DNA of 62,334 nucleotides from an uncultured Saprospiraceae bacterium. Its GTDB lineage: Bacteria > Bacteroidota > Bacteroidia > Chitinophagales > Saprospiraceae. Position 1 is the first letter of the stretch. The number at the start of each line of letters is the position of its first letter. Of this stretch, positions 35,088 through 46,080 are shown one piece after another. The stretch spans positions 1-62,334 of the forward strand of contig CALDEM010000009.1 of assembly GCA_937942435.1 (NCBI GenBank), in the 5' to 3' direction. The notes beneath the pieces are model-generated. The model saw only the letters and a list, made by a program, of their open reading frames with translations, was not told the DNA's origin and ran no database searches. The position numbers were made by a program, and so were the translations under genes.

Positions 35088-38000
35088 ATGACAATGAGTA
35101 TGAACATGAAGTATATCAAACATATAGTCTCGATACTGGTCTTATTAATGACCGTAGGTATCGTAAATGTCAATGCCACGCACATTGTGGGTGCAGATAT
35201 GACATTTACTTGTAATGGAAAAGAATGGTATGAGATCCATCTTACAGTCCGTAGAGATTGTCTCAATGGAGATGAAGAGGCAGACTTTGATGATCCTGCA
35301 TTTGTAGGTATTTTTGATGCATTTGGAACACCACTTAATTGGTTAGGTTCTCTTGGCGCAGTTAAGATGGAATTACTAAGTGTCAATGATGTCCCTGGTG
35401 AACTTGACGAATGTACACCGGGTGGTACAGCTATCTGTGTATCAGAGGCAACCTATACAGGACAGGTATTCTTACCTTTAAGAGAAAAAGGATATATACT
35501 AGGATATCAGAGATGTTGTCGTAATCAAACATTGAGTAATATTGTCAATCCACTTGAGACGGGTAATACTTCCTTTGTTTGTATAACAGAAGAGTCAATG
35601 AATGTCTGTAATAGTTCTCCGAGCTATGATGCATGGCCTGAGTTGTTCGCATGTGTTGGCGATCCGCTTACTATAGATGCATCAGGTACAGATCCTGATG
35701 GTGACCAACTAAGCTATGACCTTTATATACCGCACAGAGGAGCATCTCTTGCTACACCTCAACCTATCCCACCAGCGGGACCTCCATATGATGAAGTAGA
35801 ATATGCGCAAGGGTTTTCACTTGATAATGTTCTGGGTTCAGGAGAACCGTTGACGATAGATCCTAATACAGGAATTATCACAGCTGTACCAGGTGCCATA
35901 GGTCAGTTTTTGGTAGGTGTTATTATGACAGAAAGTCGTAATGGTGTTGAGTATTCTAAAACAAGAAGAAACTTTCAATTAAACGTATTAGACTGTAGTG
36001 GATTGACAGGGGTTAACTTTACAGCGCCTTCAACACAGTGTGAAGGACTTACTGTAGACTTCATGAATACTTCAAATGGGGCGAGCAGTTTCAAGTGGAA
36101 CTTTAACTTTCCGTCTACTGATATGGTATTTATGTCAACTGACGAATCTCCATCATTTACATATCCAGCTCCGGGTACTTATACAGTTCAGCTACAATCC
36201 ACTGGAGGAGAAGACCTTTGTAGAACGGAGACTTTCAGACAAGTAGTGGTTGCAAGTGGATCTTCGGGAGGAGCAGCATTTACAGCACCGGGCGTGCAAT
36301 GTGAATCACTTACAGTTGATTTTAACAATACTTCTAGCTTAGGTGAAACCTTCAAATGGAACTTTAACTTTCCATCAGAAGATATGGCGTTTATGTCGAC
36401 CGAAGAATCTCCATCATTTACATTTCCAGCTGCAGGTACATATATAGTGCAACTTCAGACTACATCAGGTAATGGAGCATGTACGTCAGAGACTCAAGGG
36501 ACCATTATCGTTGGTAATGGCACGCTGACGCCTTCATTTGATAATAATGCGCCTGAGTGTATAAATGACCTGATAACTCTGGACCTTTCTTCAACTTCTT
36601 CTCAGACAGATCCTAACGAATCCATTACATCAACGAGATATGAAGTTCTTATAGATGGTCAAGTTTTTCCATTTGATGGAGCAACCACACAGGCGATTGT
36701 GCCATGTGCAGAAAGAATAGATGTAAGACTCATAGTTACATCTTCTGGTGGATGTACTGCCGAGACAACGAAGACTTTTGATAATATACCTGGTAGTACA
36801 CCAGGGCCTACAATTGAGTTTATAGGTGGAAATGAAGTGACTACATGCCCTGGGCAACCTATCCAGCTTATAGCTAATCCTAATAGTTCTTGGACATATA
36901 CATGGACGCCGACGACTGGGCTAACCTTTACGAGTGACACTGATTTTTCTAATCCGACAGCTCATCCGACAGAAACAACTACTTATACTGTGTCCGTATC
37001 TGACGGTATGACGACGGTCACTGACCAAATCACGGTGATAGTTGCAAGTGAGTTTTTAGATGTTTCGATTGCAAATAATACAACGACTTGTTCAAATGAA
37101 GTAAATCTGACAGGTTCAGCGTCAAATGCTGGTGCTGATAATATAGTATACGATTGGTCTTTTGATCCTAACTTCTCAACCGTAGTTGCTCGTGGTCAAA
37201 CGGTTAATATCCCGCTTCCTGCAGGGGTTTCGACTATTTATATGAGAGCTGGAGGAGGTTTGTTCTGTGGTAGTAACGTGCCAAGTATAACAGTATCCAA
37301 TGATGGAGCTTCTACGATATCAGCACCAACTTCGCCACTCAATACATGCGTCTCTTCGGATGGATCTGTGTCCGTAGTAAGTAGTGATCCTAATGAGACA
37401 TTCTCAGTCGTATGGGAGCCAAGCTCAAATATTACTTCAGGCTTGACAGGTCAGACTGTTAGCACGACGGCACTCGATGGACAGACGGAAATCATGCTTA
37501 CTTATACAGCTACAACAAGCGGTGGATGTGTAAGAACAGAAACAATAACTATCCCTGTAGTGAGTGACCTCATCATGGATATCTCTGGAGGTGGTGGCAC
37601 TGGATGTGAGTCTGATGGTACCTTTGAGGCTCTTTCTAATGCACCTATTGATTTGGTCAATGTAGAATGGTCTTTAGATCCTAACTTCTCAACAATTTTG
37701 TCAACTGATAGAGTTGTAACAGGTGTGCCTTCAGGGTCAACTTTGTACCTAAGAGGAAATACTGCCAATGGCTGTATGAGTGAAGCCGTTTCACGGATGG
37801 TGCAGCCTAATGATATGTCACTTGAAGTGGATGCACCACGCAGAATATGCCTTGGCGATACTGCGGATATAGATCTTATCATTCCTGATGGTGAAAGCTT
37901 TACCGTTGTATGGAGTGCTGCTACTGAAGTTATATCGGGACTAAACGATCCAAAAGTTATAGTAGTAGGTATGGATACAGGAGCTGATGCGATAGTACTA

Positions 38001-39320
38001 TCCTATACAGCCACGAATGATGAAGGATGTGTGATCACTGGAACAGTAGAGGTTCCTTACAGCACTGTGATACCTACTAACTTTGATCCACAAGTAGTTT
38101 GTGGGACTAATAGCTTGGCTTTATCAATAGATCCAATATATGAAAACGGAGATGTCTTTTGGGATTTTGGTCGTGTTGGGACGAGTACTGATGCTAATCC
38201 AACAATTGATTTTGGAGCAGCTGGTACTTATACTGGGATCTTGTCATCAACTATGGAGACATGTAACTTTGATGCCATGGATTTATCAGTTGAAGTCCCG
38301 GAAATATTAGAACTATCGACCGATCAAGATACAGACCAACGAAGCTGTGAAGGAGTAACCGAGCTCAATCTTGGTGTGGATGGTATGGGATCAGAGGTAG
38401 TATGGACAGATCAAAATGGCAATGAGATAATCGTTGGCGATTCTCTAATGTTAACAGATGTTGAGGGACTAGAGACCGTTACTGCAACAGTATCTGATAC
38501 TTTTGGATGTACTGAGGCTATAACATTTGACGTGGGAGTTTTCGAATTTGATATTGATATAGAAGGTCCAGGTCTTAATGGTGCAGATCCATCTTGTGGC
38601 GAACCAATAGATCTTACTGCTACTAACAATAGTGGATCGGATGTGACATATATGTGGGTATCACAATCAGGAGGAGTGATAAGTGGTGGAGATACAGCTA
38701 ATCCTTCTATCGATCCAGCTGGAGCTGATGATCTTGTTCTAATTGTGACTAATGAAGAGTTTGGATGTTCTATGGAAATCCCGGTGGACGTAGATGGTTC
38801 ATCAGGAATCATGGCAACGATCAATGCTACTCCTGGTACTACGATTACTGAAGGAGAGTCAGTGACTTTAGATGTTGTAACGGATGCTGTTGGAGAGACA
38901 TATCAATGGGACGATGGCAATACTCAAGGTTCACGTGAAGTGATGCCTACCGAGACAACAACTTATACTGTGCTGGTTACTGATGAGAATGGTTGTACAG
39001 CTGAAGCAACTATAACGATCACAGTAGAAGAAAGGCTTTGTACGACATTTGATGTTCCTACTGCCTTTACACCTAATGGTGATGGCCAGAACGATGAGCT
39101 AGTTGTGAGAAGTGATGGAGATCTTGACGAAGTTGACTTTCAGGTGATAGATAGATGGGGTAACGAAGTGTTTAGAACAGCCCGTCAGAATGAAGGATGG
39201 AACGGATTTCATCAACAAACAGGAGCTGAGATGGCACCAGATGTATTTGCTTACTGTCTCAAAGTAACTTGTGATGGAGAAGAAACGGTACTAGCCGGAC
39301 ACGTTACATTGGTTAGATAA
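35088..39320 (+). CDS. Large T9SS type B-sorted adhesin with PKD-like repeats
   Basis: This 1410-residue protein has a signal peptide; the start could be any of four in-frame ATGs between 35088 and 35106. The mature N-terminus is THIVGADMTFTCNG, a module common in Bacteroidota surface proteins. PKD/Ig-like repeats follow, including two nearly identical copies (261-bp period from about 36.02 kb) and two copies of a WSxDPNFST module. The C-terminus VPTAFTPNGDGQNDEL...VIDRWGNEVF...W(N)G is the gliding-motility-associated CHU_C/type B sorting domain. It is presumably carried across the outer membrane by T9SS with help of the upstream PorP/SprF and PorE-like proteins and attached at the surface. 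Ligand unknown. Confidence 0.92.
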   Translation: MTMSMNMKYIKHIVSILVLLMTVGIVNVNATHIVGADMTFTCNGKEWYEIHLTVRRDCLNGDEEADFDDPAFVGIFDAFGTPLNWLGSLGAVKMELLSVNDVPGELDECTPGGTAICVSEATYTGQVFLPLREKGYILGYQRCCRNQTLSNIVNPLETGNTSFVCITEESMNVCNSSPSYDAWPELFACVGDPLTIDASGTDPDGDQLSYDLYIPHRGASLATPQPIPPAGPPYDEVEYAQGFSLDNVLGSGEPLTIDPNTGIITAVPGAIGQFLVGVIMTESRNGVEYSKTRRNFQLNVLDCSGLTGVNFTAPSTQCEGLTVDFMNTSNGASSFKWNFNFPSTDMVFMSTDESPSFTYPAPGTYTVQLQSTGGEDLCRTETFRQVVVASGSSGGAAFTAPGVQCESLTVDFNNTSSLGETFKWNFNFPSEDMAFMSTEESPSFTFPAAGTYIVQLQTTSGNGACTSETQGTIIVGNGTLTPSFDNNAPECINDLITLDLSSTSSQTDPNESITSTRYEVLIDGQVFPFDGATTQAIVPCAERIDVRLIVTSSGGCTAETTKTFDNIPGSTPGPTIEFIGGNEVTTCPGQPIQLIANPNSSWTYTWTPTTGLTFTSDTDFSNPTAHPTETTTYTVSVSDGMTTVTDQITVIVASEFLDVSIANNTTTCSNEVNLTGSASNAGADNIVYDWSFDPNFSTVVARGQTVNIPLPAGVSTIYMRAGGGLFCGSNVPSITVSNDGASTISAPTSPLNTCVSSDGSVSVVSSDPNETFSVVWEPSSNITSGLTGQTVSTTALDGQTEIMLTYTATTSGGCVRTETITIPVVSDLIMDISGGGGTGCESDGTFEALSNAPIDLVNVEWSLDPNFSTILSTDRVVTGVPSGSTLYLRGNTANGCMSEAVSRMVQPNDMSLEVDAPRRICLGDTADIDLIIPDGESFTVVWSAATEVISGLNDPKVIVVGMDTGADAIVLSYTATNDEGCVITGTVEVPYSTVIPTNFDPQVVCGTNSLALSIDPIYENGDVFWDFGRVGTSTDANPTIDFGAAGTYTGILSSTMETCNFDAMDLSVEVPEILELSTDQDTDQRSCEGVTELNLGVDGMGSEVVWTDQNGNEIIVGDSLMLTDVEGLETVTATVSDTFGCTEAITFDVGVFEFDIDIEGPGLNGADPSCGEPIDLTATNNSGSDVTYMWVSQSGGVISGGDTANPSIDPAGADDLVLIVTNEEFGCSMEIPVDVDGSSGIMATINATPGTTITEGESVTLDVVTDAVGETYQWDDGNTQGSREVMPTETTTYTVLVTDENGCTAEATITITVEERLCTTFDVPTAFTPNGDGQNDELVVRSDGDLDEVDFQVIDRWGNEVFRTARQNEGWNGFHQQTGAEMAPDVFAYCLKVTCDGEETVLAGHVTLVR
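36018..36530 (+). repeat. Tandem duplication of a PKD-like module inside the adhesin
   Basis: Two 87-residue modules are arranged head to tail with a 261-bp period. Both contain FKWNFNFPS, DMxFMSTxESPSFT and AGTY/PGTY motifs. DNA identity is high but not perfect, indicating a fairly recent internal duplication that keeps frame. Confidence 0.8.
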
Positions 39321-39346
39321 ATAATAATAACTAAGATATATAAATG

Positions 39347-39376
39347 AGGCCATTGCTATGCGATGGCCTTTTTTTA
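39347..39376 (+). terminator. Rho-independent terminator of the adhesin operon
   Basis: AGGCCATTGC (39347-39356) pairs with GCGATGGCCT (39360-39369; one G-U) with a 3-nt loop and a run of seven T. It ends at the stop codon of the convergent GNAT gene. Confidence 0.85.
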
Positions 39377-39907
39377 TAGCTCTATTTTGTACAAGACATG
39401 ACTCGCCATAGGGTGATCAGGATCCAAGTTTGGATGCATAAAATCTCCTACGTACGTCATACCAATTTTTTCCATGACTTTATAAGAAGGCAGATTAGAC
39501 TGGGTCGTCAAAGAATAGACCTCTCTTAACCTAATGGTATCTCTGGCATATTCTAAGATGGCTTGGGCTCCTTCTGATGCAAGTCCTTGTCTCCATACGC
39601 TTGGTATAAGTCGCCATCCGATCTCGACACAAGGAGTAAAATGACTTTTAAAAGTAGGGTGGTACAAACCATTAAAGCCGATATACTCGCCAGTAGACTT
39701 GAGCTCTACTGCGAAGAAGCCATAGTCCCATCTTTTAAAATGCTCCTTCATGGTCTCTAGCCCAGCAAGTGTTTCTTTTGCACTTAAGGTTTTGGGGAAG
39801 TACTTCATCACTTTTTCATCCTGGTTCATCTTGATGAAAGTATCCGCATCGCTATCTTTCCAAGCTCTGAGGATCATTCGTTCTGTCTCTATATAGATCT
39901 TAGACAT
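39374..39907 (-). CDS. GNAT-family N-acetyltransferase (RimJ/RimL-like)
   Basis: This 177-residue protein belongs to the Gcn5-related acetyltransferases of the RimJ/RimL type. It opens with IETERMILRAWKDSDAD. The acetyl-CoA binding stretch WRLIPSVWRQGLASEGAQAIL carries the R-Q-G-L-A-S-E pattern, and a late LPSYKVMEKIGMTYVG block follows. Likely acceptor is a small molecule or protein N-terminus; none can be inferred. It appears to be a single gene, convergent with the adhesin operon. Confidence 0.9.
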   Translation of the reverse strand: MSKIYIETERMILRAWKDSDADTFIKMNQDEKVMKYFPKTLSAKETLAGLETMKEHFKRWDYGFFAVELKSTGEYIGFNGLYHPTFKSHFTPCVEIGWRLIPSVWRQGLASEGAQAILEYARDTIRLREVYSLTTQSNLPSYKVMEKIGMTYVGDFMHPNLDPDHPMASHVLYKIEL

Positions 39908-39963
39908 ACTTGTTTCCCAATATTATTATCTTACTTAAACTTACTCAAACATAACTTAGCAAA

Positions 39964-42900
39964 ATGCGCTTTCCAACTTATTTAGTCATTGTTATTCTTC
40001 TTTTTGGGCTTTATGATCTTTCAGCTCAGGCTCTTGATCGTCCTGAGTCCTCTGATCTTGATTCGTTATTCGAAGGCATAAAATTTAGAAATATAGGCCC
40101 CTTCAGAGGAGGGCGAAGTGTAGCGTCATGTGGCGTTATAGGAGATGACCAGACTTACTATATGGGATCCACAGGTGGTGGCATATGGAAGACTAGCGAT
40201 GCAGGCATCACTTGGAAAAATATATCAGATGGCCAACTCCATACTGGAAGTGTCGGGGCTATAGAGGTTGCTCCTTCAGATCCCAATGTCATCTACGTTG
40301 GTATGGGAGAGCATCCAGTAAGAGGAGTGATGACCTCACATGGTGATGGCATGTATAAATCAGTTGATGCAGGTAAGACTTGGGATCACATAGGACTTCC
40401 TAACTCCAGGCATATAGCTGAGATCATCATACATCCTTTCAATCACGATGTTGTCTATGTGGCTGTACAGGGAGCTGTCCATGGTGATAGTGAAGACAGA
40501 GGAGTCTACCAGACTATAGATGGCGGTGCGACATGGGTTAAGGTACTTTATGTAGATGCAACGACGGGAGCTGCTGATATAACAATGCACCCGCAACGCT
40601 CTGACATACTGTATGCATCCATGTGGGATCATAGAAGATATCCTTGGCAAGTGAGAAGTGGTGGCCCTGGCTCAGGGATCTACCAAAGTACTGATGCAGG
40701 TGCATCTTGGTCTAAAGTAGAAGGAGGATTACCCAGCGAAATGGGGAAGTCTGCAATCACATATTCGCCAGCGAACCCTGATGTCATGTACGTCAACGTA
40801 GAATCTAAAGGAACCAAAGGTGGCGTATATAGATCTAATAACGGAGGGAAATCATGGAAACAAACAACGAGTGATCGGGTTACAGTGGCTCGGGCTTGGT
40901 ACTATATAGAGATCTTTGCAGACCCTGAAGACACAGAGACTGTTTACGTGCTTAACGCACCTATGTTAAAATCAACTGATGGTGGCAAGACGTTTAAGCC
41001 AGTAAGTAACCCTCATGGAGATCAACATCATCTATGGATTAATCCAGATAACCCTGAGAATATCATACTATCAAATGATGGTGGTGCATGCATCACATTT
41101 AATCGAGGGGCTTCTTGGTCCAGTCAAAGTAATCAACCGACGATACAGTTTTATAGAGTCATTACAGACAATCTATTTCCGTATAATATCTATGGCGGCC
41201 AACAGGATAACTCCTCTCTGATCACGGCTAGTAGAACTACAGGTGCAGGTATCACATGGAAGGATTGGGAGAGTGGCCCTGGTTGTGAAAGTGCTTTTTT
41301 AGCTTTTGATCCTAACAATCCTCAAAAGATATATGGTGGTTGCTATCAAGGCAATATTTCAGTAATGGACAGAACGACACGCGAAGAAGTAGACATCATG
41401 GCTTATCCAGTAGCTGGACTCGGATGGACTCCAAGTGATATGAAATACAGATTTAACTGGAATGCTCCGATCGTGGCTTCACCTCAAGATCCCAATACGA
41501 TCTATCATTGTGGTAATCATGTTCTGGTGACTAAAGATGGCGGCGAGACGTGGTCGGAGTTGAGTCCTGACTTGACACGCAATGACAAAGCAAAGCAAGT
41601 TGTCGGTGGAGCACCCTATACCAATGAAGGAGCAGGAGGAGAGGTATACAATACGATCAGCTATCTAGAAGCATCACAGCATAGCGATCAAGTCTTATGG
41701 GCTGGGAGTGATTGCGGTTTGATACATGTCACTACAGATGGAGGCGCTAAGTGGTCCAATGTCACACCTGAAAACCTTGGCGAATCTTTGATCAATAGCA
41801 TAGATGTTTCGCCACATAATCCTGCTGTTGCCTATGCCGCAGTCACAAAGTATAAGTTTAACGATATGTCTCCAATGATCTATCATACAGCTGATTATGG
41901 TAAGACTTGGAGTAAGATTGTCAATGGTATTGATAATAATCATATGATCAGAGTAGTACGAGAAGATGAGCGAATAGAGGGACTCCTTTACGCAGGTAGC
42001 GAAAGCGGTCTTTACATCTCAAACAACAATGGTGCTCAATGGCATAAGATGAACTTGAACTTACCTGTGTGTCCTATTACAGATCTAACCTTTAGAGATA
42101 ATGACTTAATTGTTGCTACCTCAGGGCGTTCATTTTGGGTGTTGGATGATCTGAGTGCTATCCAAAAAGGATACAATATACAAGCAGATCAAGGCTTGCA
42201 CATCTATCAACCAAAAGAGTCCTACAGGGTGCGAGGCTCAGGGCGATCACGACCAGGAACAACTATGGGCCAAAACCCAGCATCTGGCGTTATCATCGAC
42301 TATTATATACCGAGTGATGCATCCGATAGCTTGACATTAGACTTGGAAATCTATAATAAGGATGATGAATTGATGGCTTCGTATAGCTCTAAAGTAGATA
42401 AGGGGTTTAAGTCTTATCCTGGAGGGCCTTCCAAGCCAGCAGTGCTTCCTATGAAAAAAGGAAGTGTAAATCGCTTTAATTGGAACATGCGAAAAGATCC
42501 TATAACTGGTGTATCAGGAGTTTTCTTGTTGGGAGGTTATAGTGGACCGATGGTACCTCCTGGTACTTACAAGTTAAAATTGAGTCTTGGTGATGAAGTA
42601 AGTCATACAATGGCTGTGCTAAAGGCAGATCCAAGATTAGATGCTACACAAAGTGATTATGAGGCTCAGTACCAGGCGATCACTGAGGCTGAGCTAATAG
42701 TGAAAAATATCCAAAAAGATGTCGCTAAGATGAGAGCGGTAAAGAAAGATGTAGCCTCTGTACAGGGCTTGATAGAAGGTCGTGAAGAATATGCACACAT
42801 AGACTCATTGGCTAATCAAGTGACCGATGAGATCGATGAGTGGGAATCAGGATTGATACAACCTGATCAGAAAACCTTTCAAGATGTAATCAACTTTCCT

Positions 42901-43116
42901 AACAAGCTAAATGCTGAGGTAAACAACTTAATGGGTAGAATGGGCGGGATGGAACCTGTAATCACTAACGGTATGAAGCAAAGACTAAAGGACCTTCAAG
43001 ATCAATATGAGGCGGTAGAGAAAGAAAAAGAAAGAATCATTAGTCAAGAGCTGAAGGCTTTTAATCATGCTTTCAAGAATGCAAATGTCGATATTCTTAC
43101 TTATCCAGAGGATTGA
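39964..43116 (+). CDS. Secreted BNR/Asp-box propeller protein (VPS10/sortilin-like)
   Basis: This 1050-residue protein starts with a signal peptide ([20 protein letters not shown], cleaved near AQA). About ten Asp-box motifs of the S/T-x-D/N-x-G-x-T/S-W/F type occur along residues 60-700, for example [40 protein letters not shown] and TADYGKTW. They imply one or two large beta-propellers. A C-terminal region (about 750-1050) contains an Ig-like stretch and a helical end. Similar proteins are annotated as glycosyl hydrolase or sortilin-like; I see no sialidase Arg/Tyr/Glu triad, so enzymatic activity is doubtful. It lacks a T9SS tail. The 3' end overlaps the opposite gene by 20 bp. Confidence 0.85.
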   Translation: MRFPTYLVIVILLFGLYDLSAQALDRPESSDLDSLFEGIKFRNIGPFRGGRSVASCGVIGDDQTYYMGSTGGGIWKTSDAGITWKNISDGQLHTGSVGAIEVAPSDPNVIYVGMGEHPVRGVMTSHGDGMYKSVDAGKTWDHIGLPNSRHIAEIIIHPFNHDVVYVAVQGAVHGDSEDRGVYQTIDGGATWVKVLYVDATTGAADITMHPQRSDILYASMWDHRRYPWQVRSGGPGSGIYQSTDAGASWSKVEGGLPSEMGKSAITYSPANPDVMYVNVESKGTKGGVYRSNNGGKSWKQTTSDRVTVARAWYYIEIFADPEDTETVYVLNAPMLKSTDGGKTFKPVSNPHGDQHHLWINPDNPENIILSNDGGACITFNRGASWSSQSNQPTIQFYRVITDNLFPYNIYGGQQDNSSLITASRTTGAGITWKDWESGPGCESAFLAFDPNNPQKIYGGCYQGNISVMDRTTREEVDIMAYPVAGLGWTPSDMKYRFNWNAPIVASPQDPNTIYHCGNHVLVTKDGGETWSELSPDLTRNDKAKQVVGGAPYTNEGAGGEVYNTISYLEASQHSDQVLWAGSDCGLIHVTTDGGAKWSNVTPENLGESLINSIDVSPHNPAVAYAAVTKYKFNDMSPMIYHTADYGKTWSKIVNGIDNNHMIRVVREDERIEGLLYAGSESGLYISNNNGAQWHKMNLNLPVCPITDLTFRDNDLIVATSGRSFWVLDDLSAIQKGYNIQADQGLHIYQPKESYRVRGSGRSRPGTTMGQNPASGVIIDYYIPSDASDSLTLDLEIYNKDDELMASYSSKVDKGFKSYPGGPSKPAVLPMKKGSVNRFNWNMRKDPITGVSGVFLLGGYSGPMVPPGTYKLKLSLGDEVSHTMAVLKADPRLDATQSDYEAQYQAITEAELIVKNIQKDVAKMRAVKKDVASVQGLIEGREEYAHIDSLANQVTDEIDEWESGLIQPDQKTFQDVINFPNKLNAEVNNLMGRMGGMEPVITNGMKQRLKDLQDQYEAVEKEKERIISQELKAFNHAFKNANVDILTYPED

Positions 43117-43642
43117 CGTACTTAGCTCTTAAGTGCTCAGGCATGCTTGCTTTGGCTTGATCCATAAGGCTACCATAGAATTGAACAGCTTCCATAGTAA
43201 GGAGGTTGCCATATAGTGGTTTTTCATCTTTGATGAATACTTGAAAGAGGCACTGTTGAGAAAAGTAGAGATCAGCCTCTAAGATGATCTCCCCATTGCC
43301 GAGATATATCTTTCTGGCCATCGGAGCACAACCTTGAGGGATACCAGCTATAGGAGAACTTGATATATATAACATATCTGTTCTGATCGCAGAGTTTTCT
43401 GTTTGATTCATGCTCAACGGGAGTTCATGAAAGATAAAATCTATATGGTCGCCATTATTAATCAACTCTAATAGAGTTTCTTCGGGTATACCTTGGTCAG
43501 AAAAATCAGCCGGAACATGAAGCGCAGCATCTTGAGCTATAGTAGGAGTCTCAACTGAGGTTGGAATGTCTTGCGGGTTTTTACAGGCGAAAGCAGAAAG
43601 CAATATAAAAGACGCAAGGGTGCAAAAGGTATAAGATCTCAT
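43097..43642 (-). CDS. Probable lipoprotein of unknown function
   Basis: This 181-residue protein has a signal peptide ending in SAFACK, with the cysteine at residue 20. The residues before it are an imperfect lipobox, so membrane attachment is likely but not certain. The mature part has a few blocks such as [16 protein letters not shown] and [14 protein letters not shown], with no known family recognised. Its order (short acidic N-terminus, mixed alpha/beta core, helical C-terminus) suggests a small soluble periplasmic or outer-membrane lipoprotein. Convergent with the BNR gene (20-bp overlap) and upstream of nothing obvious; the choice-of-anchor-B gene lies on the same strand upstream. Confidence 0.7.
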   Translation of the reverse strand: MRSYTFCTLASFILLSAFACKNPQDIPTSVETPTIAQDAALHVPADFSDQGIPEETLLELINNGDHIDFIFHELPLSMNQTENSAIRTDMLYISSSPIAGIPQGCAPMARKIYLGNGEIILEADLYFSQQCLFQVFIKDEKPLYGNLLTMEAVQFYGSLMDQAKASMPEHLRAKYVNPLDK

Positions 43643-43689
43643 AATAGACCGAAGGTATGACTCTTTATCAAGAATCGAGAAACGAGAAA

Positions 43690-46080
43690 TTAATTAAAGA
43701 CCTGAATCTTTCCTGTTGATTTAACACCTGACTCAAATGTTACTTCGACGAAGTAGATACCTGACCTTATTTGGTTTTGAAGATTTACTTCAAGTGTGGC
43801 GTTGTCAGTTGGGTTTTCTTCTATAAAAACAACTTTGCCAGATCTATCAAAGATAGAAAATGAGGTTGCTCTTTGATCTGTGAGTAGATCGATATAAAAG
43901 AGTCCATCACTTGGATTAGGTGCTATGATTATCTCAATCTCTTCTTGATTAGGTGGATAGATGGGCAGAGGTCCTTCATAGAGCCTAAACTTATCAACAC
44001 CTCCTTCAACCAGATGGCCCTCTGCAGTGTCATCAGAAACTTCTATCTGGACGCTTACTTCTTTTGTCCGCCTGTTAATGGAGTCCACCATTATAACAAC
44101 TGGTTCGAGCCAACGCCCTGGTTCTCCTTCCGTATGGACGATCTCTTGGACCAGTGTTCTGGTTTCGTCAAATAAGACATAGATACTCATCTTATCATTG
44201 GCTATACTATTACCTCCATCATTAAAGAACCAAGGGGTTATTTCTATGATGGCATTTTGAAATTGATCAATATTGATAATTGGCGAAGTCAGAATCGTAG
44301 TTCCATCATCGACGTCATCTGCGCCAACAGAAGCATTGTCATTGCCTGTTACATAGGCGTATGCATTAAGATCAGTATCCACATCTACATCTGGATTAGA
44401 GTTTGCACCATTGAAGAAGGTGCCTTGTGGTATAGCTCTTTCCCACGCGCCCGTTCTCGCATCCCCACTCACGGTCCATCCTAAGTCAACGAAAAAATCA
44501 TCTTCATATCCTTTTTCTAAGACGATAGACTCGAGTTCTTCTCCTTCTATATCTATGGTAAGTCTCCTACCTTTATATCCCCATGCTGCGACATAAACGT
44601 CATATGAACCAGTCACAAATAAAGACTTGTAAAAGCCATTAGCTTCTGAAGCAGTTTCTTCTTTTCTGAACTCACCTTCAAATATGAGTTGGGCATCAGA
44701 TATCGGGTTGCCATCTTCATCAATAACAAAGCCACCTGCGGTAAATATGTCTCCTCTTTGGATCAGTCTAACAGTAAGATCAAGCACTTCTCCTTGAACA
44801 AGTTCTACTTCAATAGTCTGCGTGATATAGTCAGGGTGACTGATGGTAACATCATAAGTACCCGTTAACGCAGTACCGGTCTTAAAAACGCCATCAGCTC
44901 GACTTAATTCGATATTTTGATCTACATCAGATAAGACTATTTGCGCACCATTGATAGCTGAACCTGTTCGAGCGTCGTCAACCTGTCCTTCAAGGTAGGC
45001 TGCTCTCTGATAGTCAGGTTGAAAAACAAAGAGTCCACTAGCCAGATCACTTGCCAATACAAGCCCTGAAGGGAGAAAAGGATATGCTCCCCAACATCCG
45101 CTAAATCCCGATCCTTCCGGTAAGAAAGTATCATATTGTCCTACCTTGACTAGATTGTCTGGTCGGTGGGCATCTAAGATGATTACTCCTTCTGTATACC
45201 ATGAGGTAACTAAATAGCCCTTGTAGTAGTGAGTATTATGAGGTATGATGGCGAGATTTTCAGTTGGTCTGTATTGATCTATTCTAATTGGACTTTCTAA
45301 CTCAGAGATATCATATGCGTCGACATAAGAACCTCCTCTTTCATCAGTAGTAAAGACAAACTGTCCATCGTCAGAATACCATGCATTGTGTGTAAAGTTA
45401 GAAGAAGTACTGGTCCGACTGATGACCTGAGGGTTTGCCTTGTCAGAAATATCATAGATACCCAAATTACCTTCATTAATCTCTGATGAAAACAAGGTGT
45501 CACCTCTTGTTACTACATCATGACTATATCGTCTACCGACTGGGCCAATGAAAATAGGATTAAGTGGATCAGTAGCTATATCTAACATGATAACTGCTCC
45601 ATTAGCTACATTGCACCCTGCTAAGTATGCGATGCCTTGGGTGGTATCTATGTAGATGTTGTGACAAGTCTCAAGGGTTGTAGTCTCCTCATCAATTGTG
45701 AGTTCTCCTTTGTACAATGTTGAAGTGATGACCTCTGGTGCTTGGGTCATATCAATGATGGTCAATCCATCCGACCCTCTCTGAGTGATCTGATAGATGT
45801 ACTCGCCATTGGTCTTAAAATCACGCCATATGGATTGAGCTCCGCTCACTGTTTCGATCAACACAGGATTGCTAGGATCAGTGAGGCTATATATTCGACA
45901 GTCTTGCTCAGTGCCAATCACAGCATACTCTGTACCATCAGGAGCCACGTAGCCCCATATATCATTGGTCTCGACATTAGCATGCTCGCGTTGCGCTAAA
46001 AGCTCTAGGTTAAAATCACTTTGTGCAATGATGGGAGCAACACTCCAGATACAAAACAACCACGTAATAATCTTCTTCAT
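43690..46080 (-). CDS. Choice-of-anchor B family protein with T9SS type A sorting tail
   Basis: This 796-residue protein has a signal peptide (MKKIITWLFCIWSVAPIIAQ). Residues 20-360 form an LVIVD-type repeat propeller with DPSNPVLIETV, DPLNPIFIG and ISELESPIRI units, the choice-of-anchor-B pattern. Two carboxypeptidase-regulatory-like domains follow (about 365-530), then a jelly-roll-like region. The end has the T9SS type A layout: PNPSDGLFYIDL, SIFDRSGKVVF and SGIYFVEV...GKIQVFN. It should be secreted by T9SS and displayed on the cell or released. No catalytic role visible. Confidence 0.9.
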   Translation of the reverse strand: MKKIITWLFCIWSVAPIIAQSDFNLELLAQREHANVETNDIWGYVAPDGTEYAVIGTEQDCRIYSLTDPSNPVLIETVSGAQSIWRDFKTNGEYIYQITQRGSDGLTIIDMTQAPEVITSTLYKGELTIDEETTTLETCHNIYIDTTQGIAYLAGCNVANGAVIMLDIATDPLNPIFIGPVGRRYSHDVVTRGDTLFSSEINEGNLGIYDISDKANPQVISRTSTSSNFTHNAWYSDDGQFVFTTDERGGSYVDAYDISELESPIRIDQYRPTENLAIIPHNTHYYKGYLVTSWYTEGVIILDAHRPDNLVKVGQYDTFLPEGSGFSGCWGAYPFLPSGLVLASDLASGLFVFQPDYQRAAYLEGQVDDARTGSAINGAQIVLSDVDQNIELSRADGVFKTGTALTGTYDVTISHPDYITQTIEVELVQGEVLDLTVRLIQRGDIFTAGGFVIDEDGNPISDAQLIFEGEFRKEETASEANGFYKSLFVTGSYDVYVAAWGYKGRRLTIDIEGEELESIVLEKGYEDDFFVDLGWTVSGDARTGAWERAIPQGTFFNGANSNPDVDVDTDLNAYAYVTGNDNASVGADDVDDGTTILTSPIINIDQFQNAIIEITPWFFNDGGNSIANDKMSIYVLFDETRTLVQEIVHTEGEPGRWLEPVVIMVDSINRRTKEVSVQIEVSDDTAEGHLVEGGVDKFRLYEGPLPIYPPNQEEIEIIIAPNPSDGLFYIDLLTDQRATSFSIFDRSGKVVFIEENPTDNATLEVNLQNQIRSGIYFVEVTFESGVKSTGKIQVFN

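Noticed and set aside
38411-38824. 137-codon frame on the minus strand within the adhesin gene
   Set aside because: Opposite strand of a clearly coding repeat protein; no independent support.
39964-43116. Sialidase annotation for the Asp-box protein
   Set aside because: Asp boxes alone are structural; the Arg triad, Tyr and Glu of sialidases were not seen.
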